Positions 1-9,153 of a stretch of 64,000 nt of DNA are shown piece after piece. The notes below the pieces were generated by a model. It saw nothing but the letters and a program-made list of their open reading frames with translations, ran no database searches and was not told the DNA's origin. Positions within the stretch are counted from its first letter, which is position 1, and each line of letters begins with the position of its first letter. The stretch covers positions 124,001-188,000 of the forward strand of contig CAVTHT010000006.1 in the NCBI GenBank assembly GCA_963734575.1. The letters are read 5' to 3'. Made by a program: the position numbers and the translations under genes. Source of the stretch: CAIWHR01 sp963734575. Lineage in GTDB: Bacteria; Pseudomonadota; Gammaproteobacteria; Burkholderiales; Casimicrobiaceae.

Positions 1-2
1 GG

Positions 3-212
3 TATCCGGTGGGGCCGCACGACGTGTTCCCCGAGGAGTTCGCGACATTCCTCCTGACCGATGCGCGCACGCGCGAGGCGTTCATGGAATCTCACGCCGA
101 GCTTCTCGACGCGCAGTGGTGGCAGGACGTGCAGCGCGATCTCGCGGCGGGCAAGCTCACGGAGGTGCTGTCGTACCCGGATTCCGTTCGCTTCCACGAC
201 GGGCAGCGCTAG
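3..212 (+). CDS. aceK: Isocitrate dehydrogenase kinase/phosphatase, C-terminal end (partial)
   Basis: This is the last 69 codons of AceK, cut by the left edge of the window. AceK reversibly phosphorylates isocitrate dehydrogenase and so controls flux between the TCA cycle and the glyoxylate shunt in the cytoplasm. The visible tail has the family-typical stretch DVFPEEFATFLL followed by an acidic and aromatic region (HAELLDAQWWQDV) and a closing SVRF. Only the C-terminal end can be judged; the kinase ATP-binding site lies outside the window. It reads cleanly to a TAG stop. Confidence 0.85.
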   Translation, partial: YPVGPHDVFPEEFATFLLTDARTREAFMESHAELLDAQWWQDVQRDLAAGKLTEVLSYPDSVRFHDGQR

Positions 213-309
213 CACGACCTGCCGCGGTGGCACGGGGCGGCCGTGCAGACGCGTGCTATCCTGCGCCCGCCCCGAGCGCGTACTCGTGAATCCACCGCAC
301 ATTTCCCGC

Positions 310-655
310 ATGCATGTCGCAGCGCTTGCCGCGCTCTCGCTGGCGCTGGCCGGCGCGTGCAGCAGCGGTCCCAGCAAGGCAGAGCAGGAGGCGCGCGAAG
401 AACACGTTCGCGTGCACGCTCGCCGGTGAACGGGTGGTGATCCGCTTCGAGCCGGGCGAGGCGCGCCTCCTCATGCCCGGCGGCGAGCGCGTCAATCTCT
501 ACCAGGTGCCGTCAGCGTCCGGCGTGCGCTACACCAACGGCAACATGGATCTCCTCGGCAAGGGCCTCGATCTCCAGCTCGCCCGCGACGGCGGCGCACC
601 GGTCGCGCTGGTCGGGTGTGCGCCTTTCGCGGCACCACCCATCGAACGGGGTTAG
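310..655 (+). pseudogene. MliC-like lysozyme-inhibitor lipoprotein, frameshifted
   Basis: The ATG at 310 opens a short signal peptide (MHVAALAALSLALAGACSSG) with an imperfect lipobox before Cys. After about 30 codons the frame changes near 400. The other frame then carries a domain resembling membrane-bound inhibitors of C-type lysozyme: FACTLAGERVVIRF, then a SASGVRYTNG segment, then LLGKGLDLQLARDG and a final VGC. The two cysteines and the SASG-x-Y element are typical of MliC/PliC proteins, which protect periplasmic peptidoglycan from lysozyme. One indel separates leader and domain, so this is either a sequencing error or a broken gene. The downstream dehydrogenase starts 6 bases after its stop. 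Confidence 0.6.
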
Positions 656-660
656 CACAC

Positions 661-1548
661 GTGCGCCGCGTCGCCGTGATCGGCACCGGAGCCATGGGCG
701 GTGGGGTCGTGGCGAGCCTGGTGCGCGCCGGCATTCCGACGATCGCGCGCGACATCCGGCCTGAAGCGCAACAGCGCGCCGTCGCGTGCGGGGCGACGGG
801 GGCGACCTCCGCGGCGGACGCCGCGCGCAACGCCGACATCGTGATCGTGCTCGTCGTGGATGCGCCGCAAGTCGAGACCGTGCTCTTCGACAACGATGGC
901 GTGGCCGGCGCGATGGCGCAAGGCGGCATCGTGCTCGTCTCCTCCACCGTTGCGCCGCACTTCGTCGCGGCGACGGCCGGGCGGCTCGCTGCGCAGCGTC
1001 TCACGCTCGTCGACGCACCGGTGTCGGGCGGCCCCGCGAAAGCCGCCGCGGGCACGATGACGATGATGCTGTCGGGTGCGCAGGAAGCGGTTGCCGCGGT
1101 GCGCGGCGTGCTCGAACCGATCACCGGCGCGCTGTTCGTCATCGGCACCCGGCCCGGCGAAGCGGCGACCATGAAGGTCGTGAACAATCTCCTCGCCGCA
1201 GCCAATCTCGCAGCCGCTGCCGAGGCGCTCACCATCGCGCGCCGCGCCGGTCTCGACGTGGCGCAGGCGGCACGGGTGATCGCCGCGAGCTCCGGTGCGA
1301 GCTGGATCGCGGGCGACCGCGTGCCGCGTGCCCTCGCGGGTGACCTCGCGCCGCGCGCGGCGACCCGCGTGCTGCACAAGGATGTCGGGCTCGCCGTGGA
1401 TCTCGCCAACGAGCTCGGCGTCCCCGGCGAGTTCGCGCACGCCGCGCGCGAAGCCTTCGCGCATGCACTCGCCGCAGGCTACGCGGAGGACGACGACGCC
1501 GCGATGTTCGTCGCGGCGGCACGCCGCGCCGGCCTCCATTGGCCGTGA
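661..1548 (+). CDS. NAD(P)-dependent oxidoreductase, 3-hydroxyisobutyrate dehydrogenase family
   Basis: A 295-residue beta-hydroxyacid dehydrogenase. The GTG at 661 is chosen because it places the Rossmann motif GTGAMGGG about 7 residues in, as usual in the family, with a GGGG tract upstream. Family signatures are DAPVSGGPAKAAAGTM near residue 120 (substrate-binding DxPVSGG) and MKVVNNLL near residue 170, which holds the catalytic lysine. Members oxidise 3-hydroxyisobutyrate, tartronate semialdehyde or related small hydroxyacids in the cytosol; the substrate cannot be told from sequence alone. The gene is intact. Confidence 0.88.
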   Translation: MRRVAVIGTGAMGGGVVASLVRAGIPTIARDIRPEAQQRAVACGATGATSAADAARNADIVIVLVVDAPQVETVLFDNDGVAGAMAQGGIVLVSSTVAPHFVAATAGRLAAQRLTLVDAPVSGGPAKAAAGTMTMMLSGAQEAVAAVRGVLEPITGALFVIGTRPGEAATMKVVNNLLAAANLAAAAEALTIARRAGLDVAQAARVIAASSGASWIAGDRVPRALAGDLAPRAATRVLHKDVGLAVDLANELGVPGEFAHAAREAFAHALAAGYAEDDDAAMFVAAARRAGLHWP

Positions 1549-1594
1549 GCATGGCGGGCGATCGCACGGCCCGCTGCCGATGCTCGCAGCGGCG

Positions 1595-3406
1595 CTAGCG
1601 CGGCCGCTGCTCCGGATCGATGTCGAGGTACTGCCAGACGGTGGAGCGGATCGGGTGCGGCTTGTAGTTGCGCACCCATGATTGCGCCAGGTGGTCCTCG
1701 ATCTCGTGCACGGTGAGGCGCCACGGCGCGTACGCGACGACGAGCTGCGTCATGCGATCGAAGAGTCGCGTGCGCTCGGGTGAGTCCGGCAGCCGGCGCG
1801 CCTCGTCGTAGAGGCGATCGAACTCCGGCAGGCGAAACCGTGCGGCATTCTCCTGGCCGGCGTTCGGGCCATACAGGAGCTGCATGAAGTTCTCCGCATC
1901 GGGGTAGTCGGCGTTCCAGCCGTCGGTGCGAAACGGGATCTTGCCGGCGCGGGCCATCTTGCGCAGCTCCGGCAGCTTGTCCTTCCTGATGAGGATGCGG
2001 ATCCCGATCGCGTCCATGTTCTTCTTCCACAGCTCGTCGGACTGCCGCTGTGCGGAGGTCGGCACCGACCACCGCTCGAGTACGAGCGGCTTGCCGTCGG
2101 GCAGCTCGCGATAGCCGTCACCATCGCGGTCCTTGTAGCCGAAGCGGTCGAGGAGCGCGCGCGAGAGCGCAGGATCGAAAAGCTGCGCCTCGCTGCGCAG
2201 CTTCGGATCGTAGCCCTGGATGTCGGGCGGGATGGGACTCTGCGCGGGCACGCTGCGGCCCTTGCTCAGCACGCGGATCGATTCGTCCACGTCGTAGGCC
2301 ATCGCGATCGCGCGGCGCAGCGCGATCTTCTCGGGCGTGTAGCCGCCGAACACCGGGTCCTCCATGTTGAAGTACGCGAAGTACACGTTCGGCCGCAGCA
2401 GGATCTCGTGCTTGATGCCCCGCCCGGCGAGCTCCGGACGCAGCTTGCCGCGGTCTAGCGCCTGGTCCGTGAAGTCGCCCGGAATCTGCTCGAGCAGGTC
2501 GCTCTCGCGATTGAGGAACGCGAGCCAGCGCGACTGCGGCTCCTCGATGACGCTGACCTCGACGCGGCTCACGAGCGGCAGGCGCTTGCCGGCGAGGGCC
2601 TTCGCCGTGTGCTGCAACTCCGGCGGCACCGGACCCGAGGGCACATACGCGAGGCCGCGGAACTGCGGATTGGCTTCGAGCACGATGCGACTCGAGCGCT
2701 TGTATTCGCCGAGGACGAAGGGTCCGGTGCCCACCGGATGCGCACCGAGGTCGAGGCCATACGCGTCTACGACCTCGCGCGCGATCGCGCCGGTGTTGGG
2801 TACGGCGAGCACGTACGGAAAGCGCAGATCGGGCGTCCTGAGGCGGATGCGCAGGGTGTAGCGGTCCACCACCTCGAGCCCCGCCATCGGCGCGTCGTAA
2901 TCGAACCTGCCGGTCTTCTGCGCCTTCGCGCGCGCCTCGTCCCCGCCCAGGAACTTCCCTTCCACGAGCCAGAGCCAGGGGCTCTTCACCGCCGGGTCCA
3001 GCAGGCGCTTCAGGGTGTAGGCGTAGTCCGCCGCGGTGAGCTCGCGCGGCTTGCCCTTGAACGCCGGATCCGGCGTGAAGAAGATGCCCTTGCGCACGCG
3101 GCAGAGGTACGTCGCGCCGTTTTCGCTGACGACCGGCATCGCCTCGAGCGTGCGCGGCACGAGTCGCACCGGACGCGCGAGATAGTCGTAATCGAGCATC
3201 GCCTCGAAAACATTGAGCACGACGCCGTCGGAGGCGGCGTCGGATGCGAACTGCGGATCGAAGCTCGTTTCGGCGATCGAGAAGGCCACGTGCAGGACCT
3301 TGTCGGTCTCGGCCGCGGCCGCGGGCAGCGCCGCCATGGCCGTGAGCATCGCGCTGGCGGCGAGGACGCGCAGCGCCCGACCGGCCCGTTGGAATGAGGA
3401 ACGCAT
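1595..3406 (-). CDS. ABC transporter substrate-binding protein, family 5 (oligopeptide type)
   Basis: A 603-residue periplasmic binding protein of the DppA/OppA type. The ATG at 3406 begins a clear signal peptide (basic MRSSFQRAGRALR, hydrophobic core, AAAAE cleavage region). The mature start LHVAFSIAETSFDPQFASD and the later HPVGTGPFVLGEYKR are standard SBP_bac_5 signatures. The C-terminal half contains WNADYPDAENF, typical of the ligand-binding lobe. It would capture peptides or similar solutes for an ABC importer, but no permease or ATPase genes lie beside it, so the partners must be elsewhere. It is convergent with the dehydrogenase gene and divergent from msrA. Confidence 0.9.
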   Translation of the reverse strand: MRSSFQRAGRALRVLAASAMLTAMAALPAAAAETDKVLHVAFSIAETSFDPQFASDAASDGVVLNVFEAMLDYDYLARPVRLVPRTLEAMPVVSENGATYLCRVRKGIFFTPDPAFKGKPRELTAADYAYTLKRLLDPAVKSPWLWLVEGKFLGGDEARAKAQKTGRFDYDAPMAGLEVVDRYTLRIRLRTPDLRFPYVLAVPNTGAIAREVVDAYGLDLGAHPVGTGPFVLGEYKRSSRIVLEANPQFRGLAYVPSGPVPPELQHTAKALAGKRLPLVSRVEVSVIEEPQSRWLAFLNRESDLLEQIPGDFTDQALDRGKLRPELAGRGIKHEILLRPNVYFAYFNMEDPVFGGYTPEKIALRRAIAMAYDVDESIRVLSKGRSVPAQSPIPPDIQGYDPKLRSEAQLFDPALSRALLDRFGYKDRDGDGYRELPDGKPLVLERWSVPTSAQRQSDELWKKNMDAIGIRILIRKDKLPELRKMARAGKIPFRTDGWNADYPDAENFMQLLYGPNAGQENAARFRLPEFDRLYDEARRLPDSPERTRLFDRMTQLVVAYAPWRLTVHEIEDHLAQSWVRNYKPHPIRSTVWQYLDIDPEQRPR

Positions 3407-3534
3407 CGCGCCTGTTTCAGGAGTGGGCGAAAAAGCGGTGCATCCTAGCATTGCGCGTAAGGCGGGCCGCGCCTCCCGCGACCCATCGTGCAGCAGGTGA
3501 AAGCGTCGTGCTAATCTTTTTCCGGGAGGCCGAG

Positions 3535-4216
3535 ATGCATCGCAGGAATTCTTTTCGCTGGACGTGGCTGGCCGCAGGCGCGCTGGTCGGCACGCTGCTC
3601 TCGGCGGTGTTCGTCGCCGCGGTCCACGGACAGGGCACGACGGGCTGGCCGGGCACGAAGCCCACCGTTCCGGGACCCGGCCCGACGGCCGTGGCGACCT
3701 TCGCGGGCGGCTGTTTCTGGTGCATGGAGCCGCCGTTCGACAAGCTGCCGGGCGTGATCAGCACCACCTCCGGATATACGGGGGGCCAGAAAGCCAATCC
3801 GACGTACGAGGAAGTCTCGTCAGGAACGACCGGGCACGCCGAAGCGGTCCAGGTGAAGTACGATCCGACGAAGATCACTTACGAGAAGCTTCTCGACGTC
3901 TTCTGGCACAACGTCGATCCGACGGTGAAGGACCGCCAGTTCTGCGATCGCGGCATCGCAGTACCGCACGGCGCATCTTCGTCCACGACGACGCGCAGCG
4001 GCGCGCGGCGGAGGCGTCGAAGGCGGCGCTCGACCGGACCAAGCCCTTCAAGGCCCCGATCGTCACGCGAGATCGTCGCCGGCGTCGCAGTTCTGGCCGG
4101 CCGAGGAATACCACCAGGACTACTACGTGAAGAATCCGGTGCGCTACAAGTATTACCGCGCCGGGTGCGGGCGTGATGCACGGCTCAAGGAGCTGTGGGG
4201 CGCCGCGCCGGACTGA
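3535..4216 (+). pseudogene. msrA: Peptide-methionine (S)-S-oxide reductase, frameshifted
   Basis: MsrA reduces methionine-S-sulfoxide in damaged proteins. The ATG at 3535 follows a GGGAGG ribosome site and encodes an N-terminal hydrophobic anchor or signal (WLAAGALVGTLLSAVFVAA), implying a periplasmic or membrane-attached enzyme. The catalytic motif GGCFWC is present and the frame runs to FCDRG. From there, removing single bases near 3955, 3974, 4068 and 4081 restores the family sequence SQYRTAIF, FWPAEEYHQDYY and a late AGCGRD that supplies a resolving Cys, ending at the TGA at 4214. Four one-base insertions in 130 bp of otherwise perfect coding sequence suggest consensus error rather than a decayed gene. 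Confidence 0.85.
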
Positions 4217-4218
4217 GG

Positions 4219-4434
4219 ATGGCGATGGAGATGAAACGCATGAGCGGCGGCAACCTGCGGGCCATAGGCTACGACGCTGGCCGCCGCGTGCTGGTGGCGG
4301 AGCTGACATCGGGCACGTTCGAGTACAGCGGCGTGTCCGCGGAGACGTACCGCCGCCTCGCGACGTCCGGCTCCGCGTGGAGCTTCTTTCGCGACAACAT
4401 CGAGGAAGAATATCCGGCGAAGCGCATCCGGTGA
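4219..4434 (+). CDS. KTSC domain protein
   Basis: A 71-residue protein matching the KTSC domain: SGGNLRAIGYDAGRRVLVAE, then FEYSGVSAETYRRL, then the SGSAWSFFRDNI and YPAKRI ending. KTSC domains occur alone or fused to nucleic-acid enzymes and have no settled function. The ATG at 4219 lies 2 bases after the msrA stop, and other in-frame ATGs follow at 4225, 4231 and 4240, so the exact start is uncertain. It probably shares the msrA transcript. Confidence 0.75.
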   Translation: MAMEMKRMSGGNLRAIGYDAGRRVLVAELTSGTFEYSGVSAETYRRLATSGSAWSFFRDNIEEEYPAKRIR

Positions 4435-4455
4435 ACGCGCGCCATCGGCGAAGCA

Positions 4456-4673
4456 TTTCGTCAGGCTGAAGCCTGACCCATAGCAAGACGAGCGAACATT
4501 CGTCAGGCTGAAGCCTGACCTACAGGGCATCAACCGTTGCGCGCATTTCGTGGTCAGGCTGAAGCCTGACCTACAGGGCATCGACCGTTGCGCGCAGTTT
4601 GTGGGTCACGTTGAAGCCTGACCCACAGCGCAGCAACCGTTACGTGCGGTTGTGGGTCAGGCTTCAGCCTGAC
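4456..4673. repeat. REP cluster (five palindromic units)
   Basis: Five copies of the palindrome GTCAGGCTGAAGCCTGAC, or close variants, occur within about 220 bp. Most are followed by CCTACAG or CCCACAG, i.e. the GTAG-type head on the opposite strand. The second and third copies (4502 and 4553) are 51 bp apart and share the spacer GGCATC.ACCGTTGCGCGCA. The fourth copy is degenerate (GTCACGTTGAAGCCTGAC) and the last is inverted relative to the others. The cluster fills the gap between the KTSC gene and the 3' end of hsp20. No gene is visible in 4435–4737. Confidence 0.9.
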
Positions 4674-4737
4674 GCGCGCCCACGAGCAAACGCCGGCGCA
4701 TGGCCGGCGTTCGCTTATCGGGACCTGGCAACCGCGA

Positions 4738-5163
4738 TTACTGGATCGCGAGCTTGCGACCCGCAACCGGCTGCTTGCGCGCGAGCGTGAGCTCGAGCAC
4801 GCCGTTGTCGTACTTCGCGGCGCTCGCCGCCTCGTCGAGCTCGACGGGCAGCGTGAAGGACCGATACAGGTTGCCGTAGTAGCGCTCGCTGCGCAGCACG
4901 CGCTCGCCGTCCTTCTGCTCCGACTCGCGGCGCGTCTCGGCGGCGATCGTGACCTGGTTGCCTTCGATCGTCACCTGGATGTCTTCCTTCTTGACGCCCG
5001 GGATCTCGGCGTGCACGACATAGCCCTGCTCGGTCTCCTTGACGTCCATCTTGATGGCCAGGGCCTGCGGCTGGTTGGTCGCGCGGACGGGGCGGAAGAA
5101 GCCGCGGAAGAGCTCGTCGAAGCCGGAATCGGCAAAGGGGTCCAGCGTGGTCATTTGGTTCAT
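4738..5163 (-). CDS. Small heat-shock protein, Hsp20 family
   Basis: A 141-residue alpha-crystallin-type chaperone that holds unfolding proteins in the cytosol. The N-terminal FDELFRGFF segment precedes the alpha-crystallin domain (about residues 38–135), with VHAEIPGVKKEDIQVTIEG, SERYYGNLYRSFTLPVEL and the NGVLELTL strand. A strong ribosome site (GAAAGGAGA) precedes the ATG at 5163. It is divergently placed from the DksA/TraR-like gene, and the 207-bp gap should hold its promoter; I could not identify a specific heat-shock element. Confidence 0.93.
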   Translation of the reverse strand: MNQMTTLDPFADSGFDELFRGFFRPVRATNQPQALAIKMDVKETEQGYVVHAEIPGVKKEDIQVTIEGNQVTIAAETRRESEQKDGERVLRSERYYGNLYRSFTLPVELDEAASAAKYDNGVLELTLARKQPVAGRKLAIQ

Positions 5164-5370
5164 CGGGGGTCTCCTTTCGTGCGCTTGGGGGATCGCGGCC
5201 GCCGGCGCCCAGGGCGCCGCGCCGCCTCAACGCCAATCTGAGGCCCGCCATCACGTGTTTTCAAGGCCCCCGCGCCCCCGCGCCGGATTGACGCCGCGTC
5301 AACGCTCCGATCGCCCGCGGCCGCAGGATGATGCACTGGCGAGCCCTCCCGATCGCTTCTGGATCTCCCC

Positions 5371-5770
5371 ATGGACACGCTCCCTGACCGCCGAACAGCG
5401 CGCCCTCCTCGTGCCGAGCAGCTGGAAACGCGTCGCCAGGCATCCTGCGGCGCGACGTCCGCGCCCAGCTCGCCGGCAGCGACGACGATCGCGTCGTCGG
5501 ATTGCGCCGGCGCCTCGAGGAGAACGACGACTGGGGCGTCGCCGACGGGCTGGCCGAGCTCGACATCGCCGAGGTGCGGCATGCACTCGCGGAGCTCGGG
5601 AAGTGGACGCCGCCCTCGCGCGAATCACGGACGGCAGCTACGGCACTGCGCCGACTGCGGCGAGCCGATCGCCGCCGCGCGCCTGATCGCCCATCCGACC
5701 GCCGTGCGCTGCATCGCTGCCAGGAGCGTTCGAGGAGCGCCAGCGCGGCCCGGCCGCGTCGGCACGCTGA
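5371..5770 (+). pseudogene. DksA/TraR-family zinc-finger protein, frameshifted
   Basis: Reading across several one-base shifts from the ATG at 5371 gives LTAEQRALLV, EQLETRRQ, RLEENDDWGVADGLAELDI, EVDAALARITDGSYG and CADCGEPIAAARLIAHP, then a second CxxC (CIAC) and a short charged tail to a TGA at 5768. This is the DksA/TraR C4 zinc finger after a coiled coil, about 125 residues. Such proteins bind RNA polymerase through its secondary channel or are small zinc-finger relatives of unknown role. Several shifts in the second half are best explained by lost C residues, unlike the insertions in msrA. I consider it a single real gene with consensus errors. Confidence 0.7.
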
Positions 5771-5771
5771 T

Positions 5772-7908
5772 CTACTCGGGCGAGCGCGGGCGCCGGCGTC
5801 GCGATCGGCGCCCCGGCGCGCCCTGCCGTCTTGCGCCCGCGCTTGCGGCGCGCGGCGCGGCCGTGCCGCCGCCCGGAGCGTAGCGCGCGAGCCAGGCGAA
5901 GAACTCGCGGTACCAGAGCCGCGAGTTCTGCGGCTTCAGGATCCAGTGGTTCTCGTCGGGAAACCAGAGCGAGTCGTGCCGCACGCCCTTCGCCTTGAGC
6001 GTGTCGTAGTACTGCAGCGCCTGCGTCGCCGGGACGCGGAAGTCCTGCTCGCCGTGGATGACCAGCGTCGGCGTGCGTCGCATGCTTCACGTAGTGGTGC
6101 GGCGACTGGCGCATCACCCGGCCGGGATCGTCCCAGTGGAAGGCGCCGAGCTCGTCGGCGAAGAACTGATACCCGTCGGTCGCCATCATGCTCACCCAGT
6201 CGTAGCAGCCGGCGTGGCACACGTACGCGCGATAGCGATCGCGTGTGGCCGTTCATGTACGCGGCCATGTAGCCGCCGTAGCTGCCGCCGGTGCGAGCGA
6301 GGCGGTTGCGGTCGATGTAGCCCGGCGCAGCAGGAAATCGGTGGCGGCCTCGGTGTCGGCGAACTCCTTGACGCCGTAGCGCCCGGTGATCGGTCTCGAG
6401 CCAGCGCTGGCCGAAGCCGGAGGAGCCGTGGTAGTTCACGGCGGCGACGACGTAGCCTTGCGCCGCGAACGACGTGCAGGTTCCAGCGGAAATGCCAGGT
6501 GTCGAGGTGCGCCGCGTGCGGGCCGCCGTGGATCGAATGCAGGAGCGGCCAGGCTTGCGCTTCGGGTCGAAGTTCGGCGGGTACGCGACGAACATCTGCA
6601 CCGGGTCGCCGCCGTGGCCCTTGATCGTGAATTCGCGCACCTCGGCGAGCGCATGACGCGCGAGCAGGGCGCGGTTGAGGTGCTCGATCGGCACGCTCGC
6701 CGCTGCCGTCGGCGCGCGCGGCGAAGAGCGCCGGCGGATGCATGCGCGCTCGCGCGATCGTAGACGAGCACGTCGCCGGCCTGCGCGAAGCCGCCGATCG
6801 TGCCGCCGCGCCACGATCTGCGCGGCTGCCGCCGCGCCCGTCGCGTCGATGGCGAGGCGCCACAATCCCTGTCGCGCGCGCGATCTTCGGACAGGAACAG
6901 GATCGCGCGTGCTGTCGGCCGTCCATTGCACGCGCGGGTCGGTAGTCGTGGCGCGGCGCGAGTCGCCGCGCCGCCGGCTGCGCCTGTCGTAGCACGTGAG
7001 ATGACCCTGGTCGTTGAAGGCGCGATTGGTGTCGAAGTGCGCCACACCAGCGCGCTGCCGTCGGGCGCGTAATCGGGTGCACGTCGGACATGCCGCTTTC
7101 GTCCGTCAGCACGCGCGGCGCCGCGTCGCGAGGTCGACCGTCACGATGTCGCACTGGTTCATCATCCGCGGCTCGTGACCGCGATCGACGGTGAGCGCGA
7201 TCTCGCGCCCGTCCGGCGCGATGTCGTAAGTCCTCCGACTGCGGCTCCCACGGCGGCAGCGCGATTCCCGTGCCCGCGAGCACGTCGCGGCACGTCCCGG
7301 TCGCCACCTCGCACACGTGGATGTGCGGCTCGCGTCCGTCCGTCAGCCAGTGGTCCCAGAAGCGGAAGTCACCGCGCTCGGTGACGTGCGCCTTCACCTT
7401 CGGCGTCCTTGAGCTTCCTTCTTGCGCCGCTTCGCCTGCTCGCGATCGCTCGCAGGTTCGGCCACACCGACGAGATGAACGCGATGCGCTGGCCATCGGC
7501 GGAACCACCGGAGCCGCGCATCCCGTGGCGAGCGGGTCACACGCCGCGCTTCGCCACCGTCGGGCGCGATGACGTAGATCTGCGGTTCGTCGTCGCCCTG
7601 CCGCTTGCCGATGAAGGCGATCGTGCGTCCGTCCGGCGACCAGTGGGGCTCGCTGTCCTTGTCGCCTGCGGTGAGTCGCCGCGCCCTGCCAGTGCCGGCC
7701 GACGTCGGGAACAGCCACAGCTCCGTGCTGCTCCTCGTTCTTCTCCATGTCGTAGTGCGTGACGACGCGCACGCCATGTGCCGTCGGGCGACAGCGTCGG
7801 CGTGCCGATGCGCTTGATCGCCCACAGCGCCTCGACCGAGAGTGGCGGGCGCGAGCGCGTGGATTGCGGACGGGCGGTGCGAGGTGCTGCTCGGGCGGTG
7901 CGGGGCAT
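5772..7908 (-). pseudogene. S9 family prolyl oligopeptidase-type peptidase, frameshifted
   Basis: The locus spans about 2.1 kb (roughly 710 codons), the normal size for an acylaminoacyl-peptidase or dipeptidyl-peptidase-like enzyme. N-terminal beta-propeller pieces are seen (ALWAIKRIGTPTLSPDGTW, HWSPDGRTIAFIGKRQGDDE). The C-terminal hydrolase domain has the nucleophile motif TGGSYGGYMAAYMNGHT, the acid region IHGEQDFRVP and the catalytic histidine in DENHWILKP. At least eight frame changes interrupt it. Each fragment is well conserved and collinear, so the catalytic triad is complete if the shifts are errors. It cleaves short peptides in the cytosol or periplasm; no signal peptide is obvious. 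It is divergent from the aldo/keto reductase. Confidence 0.8.
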
Positions 7909-8005
7909 CACGAGCGTTGTTCTGTAGAATGGGTGTGCGATTCTAGTGACGGCCGCACCGTGCGCCTCCTGCGCGGGCGCTCTTCTCCTGCACTGGACTG
8001 CGAAC

Positions 8006-8989
8006 ATGACCCGCATGCGCTATCGCCGGCTCGGCGCCACCGGCCTCAAGGTGAGCGAGCTTGTCGCTTCGGCTCCTGGGTGACTTACGGCAATCAGATG
8101 GGCGAGGACCTCGCTGCGCGAATGCATGGCCGCGGCGTACGACGCCGGGGTCAATTTCTTCGACAACGCCGAGGTGTACGCGAAGCGGCGAGTCGGAGAC
8201 GATCATGGGCGGCGTCTTTCGCAAGCTCGGCTGGCGCCGCTCGTCCTACATCGTGTCGACCAAGTTCTTCTGGGGCCTGAACGACCTGCCGAACGAGAAG
8301 AACACGCTCAACCGCAAGTACCTGCGCGAGGCCATCGACGGCTCGCTCGCAGCGGCTCGGTCTCGATTACGTCGATCTCGTGTTCTGCCACCGTCCGGAT
8401 CCCGACACGCCGCATCGAGGAAACGGTGCAGGCGATGCACGACATGATCGCCGCGGGCAAGGCGCTCTACTGGGGCACCTCCGAATGGAGCGCCGCGGAG
8501 ATCATGGCGGCGTGGCACATCGCCGACCGCCATCACCTCGCGAAGCCGGTGATGGAGCAGCCGCAGTACAACATGCTCCATCGCGAGCGGGTCGAGCAGG
8601 AATATGCGCGCCTGTACCGCGACATCGGCCTCGGTACGACCATCTGGAGCCCGCTCGCCTCGGGCCTGCTCACGGGCAAGTACAACCAGGGCATCCCGCC
8701 CGACAGTCGCGGCGCGGTCAAGGGCTACGAGTGGCTGCAGGAACGGCTCACCGATCCGCGCAAGCTCGCGGTCGTGCGCGCGCTCACGCCCATCGCCGCC
8801 GACGTCGGCTGCAGCCTCGCGCAACTCGCGCTGGCATGGTGCCTGAAGAATCCGCACGTCAGCACCGTGATCACGGGTGCGAGCCGTCCGGCGCAGGTGC
8901 AGGAGAACATGAAGGCGCTCGACGTTGTCGCCAGGCTCGACGCCGGCGCCATGGCGCGCATCGACGCGGTTCTCGACGCCGCGGAATGA
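8006..8989 (+). pseudogene. Aldo/keto reductase (potassium-channel beta-subunit-like), frameshifted
   Basis: Starting at the ATG at 8006 (MTRMRYRRLGATGLKVSEL), the protein resembles NADPH-dependent aldo/keto reductases related to Kv beta subunits: FGSWVTYGNQ, AYDAGVNFFDNAEVYA (catalytic Asp and Tyr), KFFWGLNDLPNEKNTLNRKY and LDYVDLVFCHRPDPDTP. The intact C-terminal half holds LYWGTSEWSAAEI and VITGASRPAQVQEN, the NADPH-phosphate-binding end. Single-base insertions near 8064 (two), 8113, 8190, 8352 and 8411 explain every shift. From about 8420 to the TGA at 8987 the frame is clean. Substrate unknown. Confidence 0.85.
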
Positions 8990-9153
8990 ACCGTTTAGCC
9001 GACGGCCGAACCTTGCCCCGTACGGTGGTCTAAGCTTCTTGCTGTCCCGGTGCCGCACGTGACTTCCCGCCCTTCGCTACCGACTCGCCGCGCCCGCAGC
9101 GCACCGCGCCACCGGCGCGTCGCCGCGCGCATCCGCGTGCCGCAGCTCGCCCG

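Noticed and set aside
3950..4216. Programmed frameshifting in msrA
   Set aside because: Four separate one-base insertions without slippery heptamers or a conserved stimulator cannot be programmed recoding. Consensus error is simpler.
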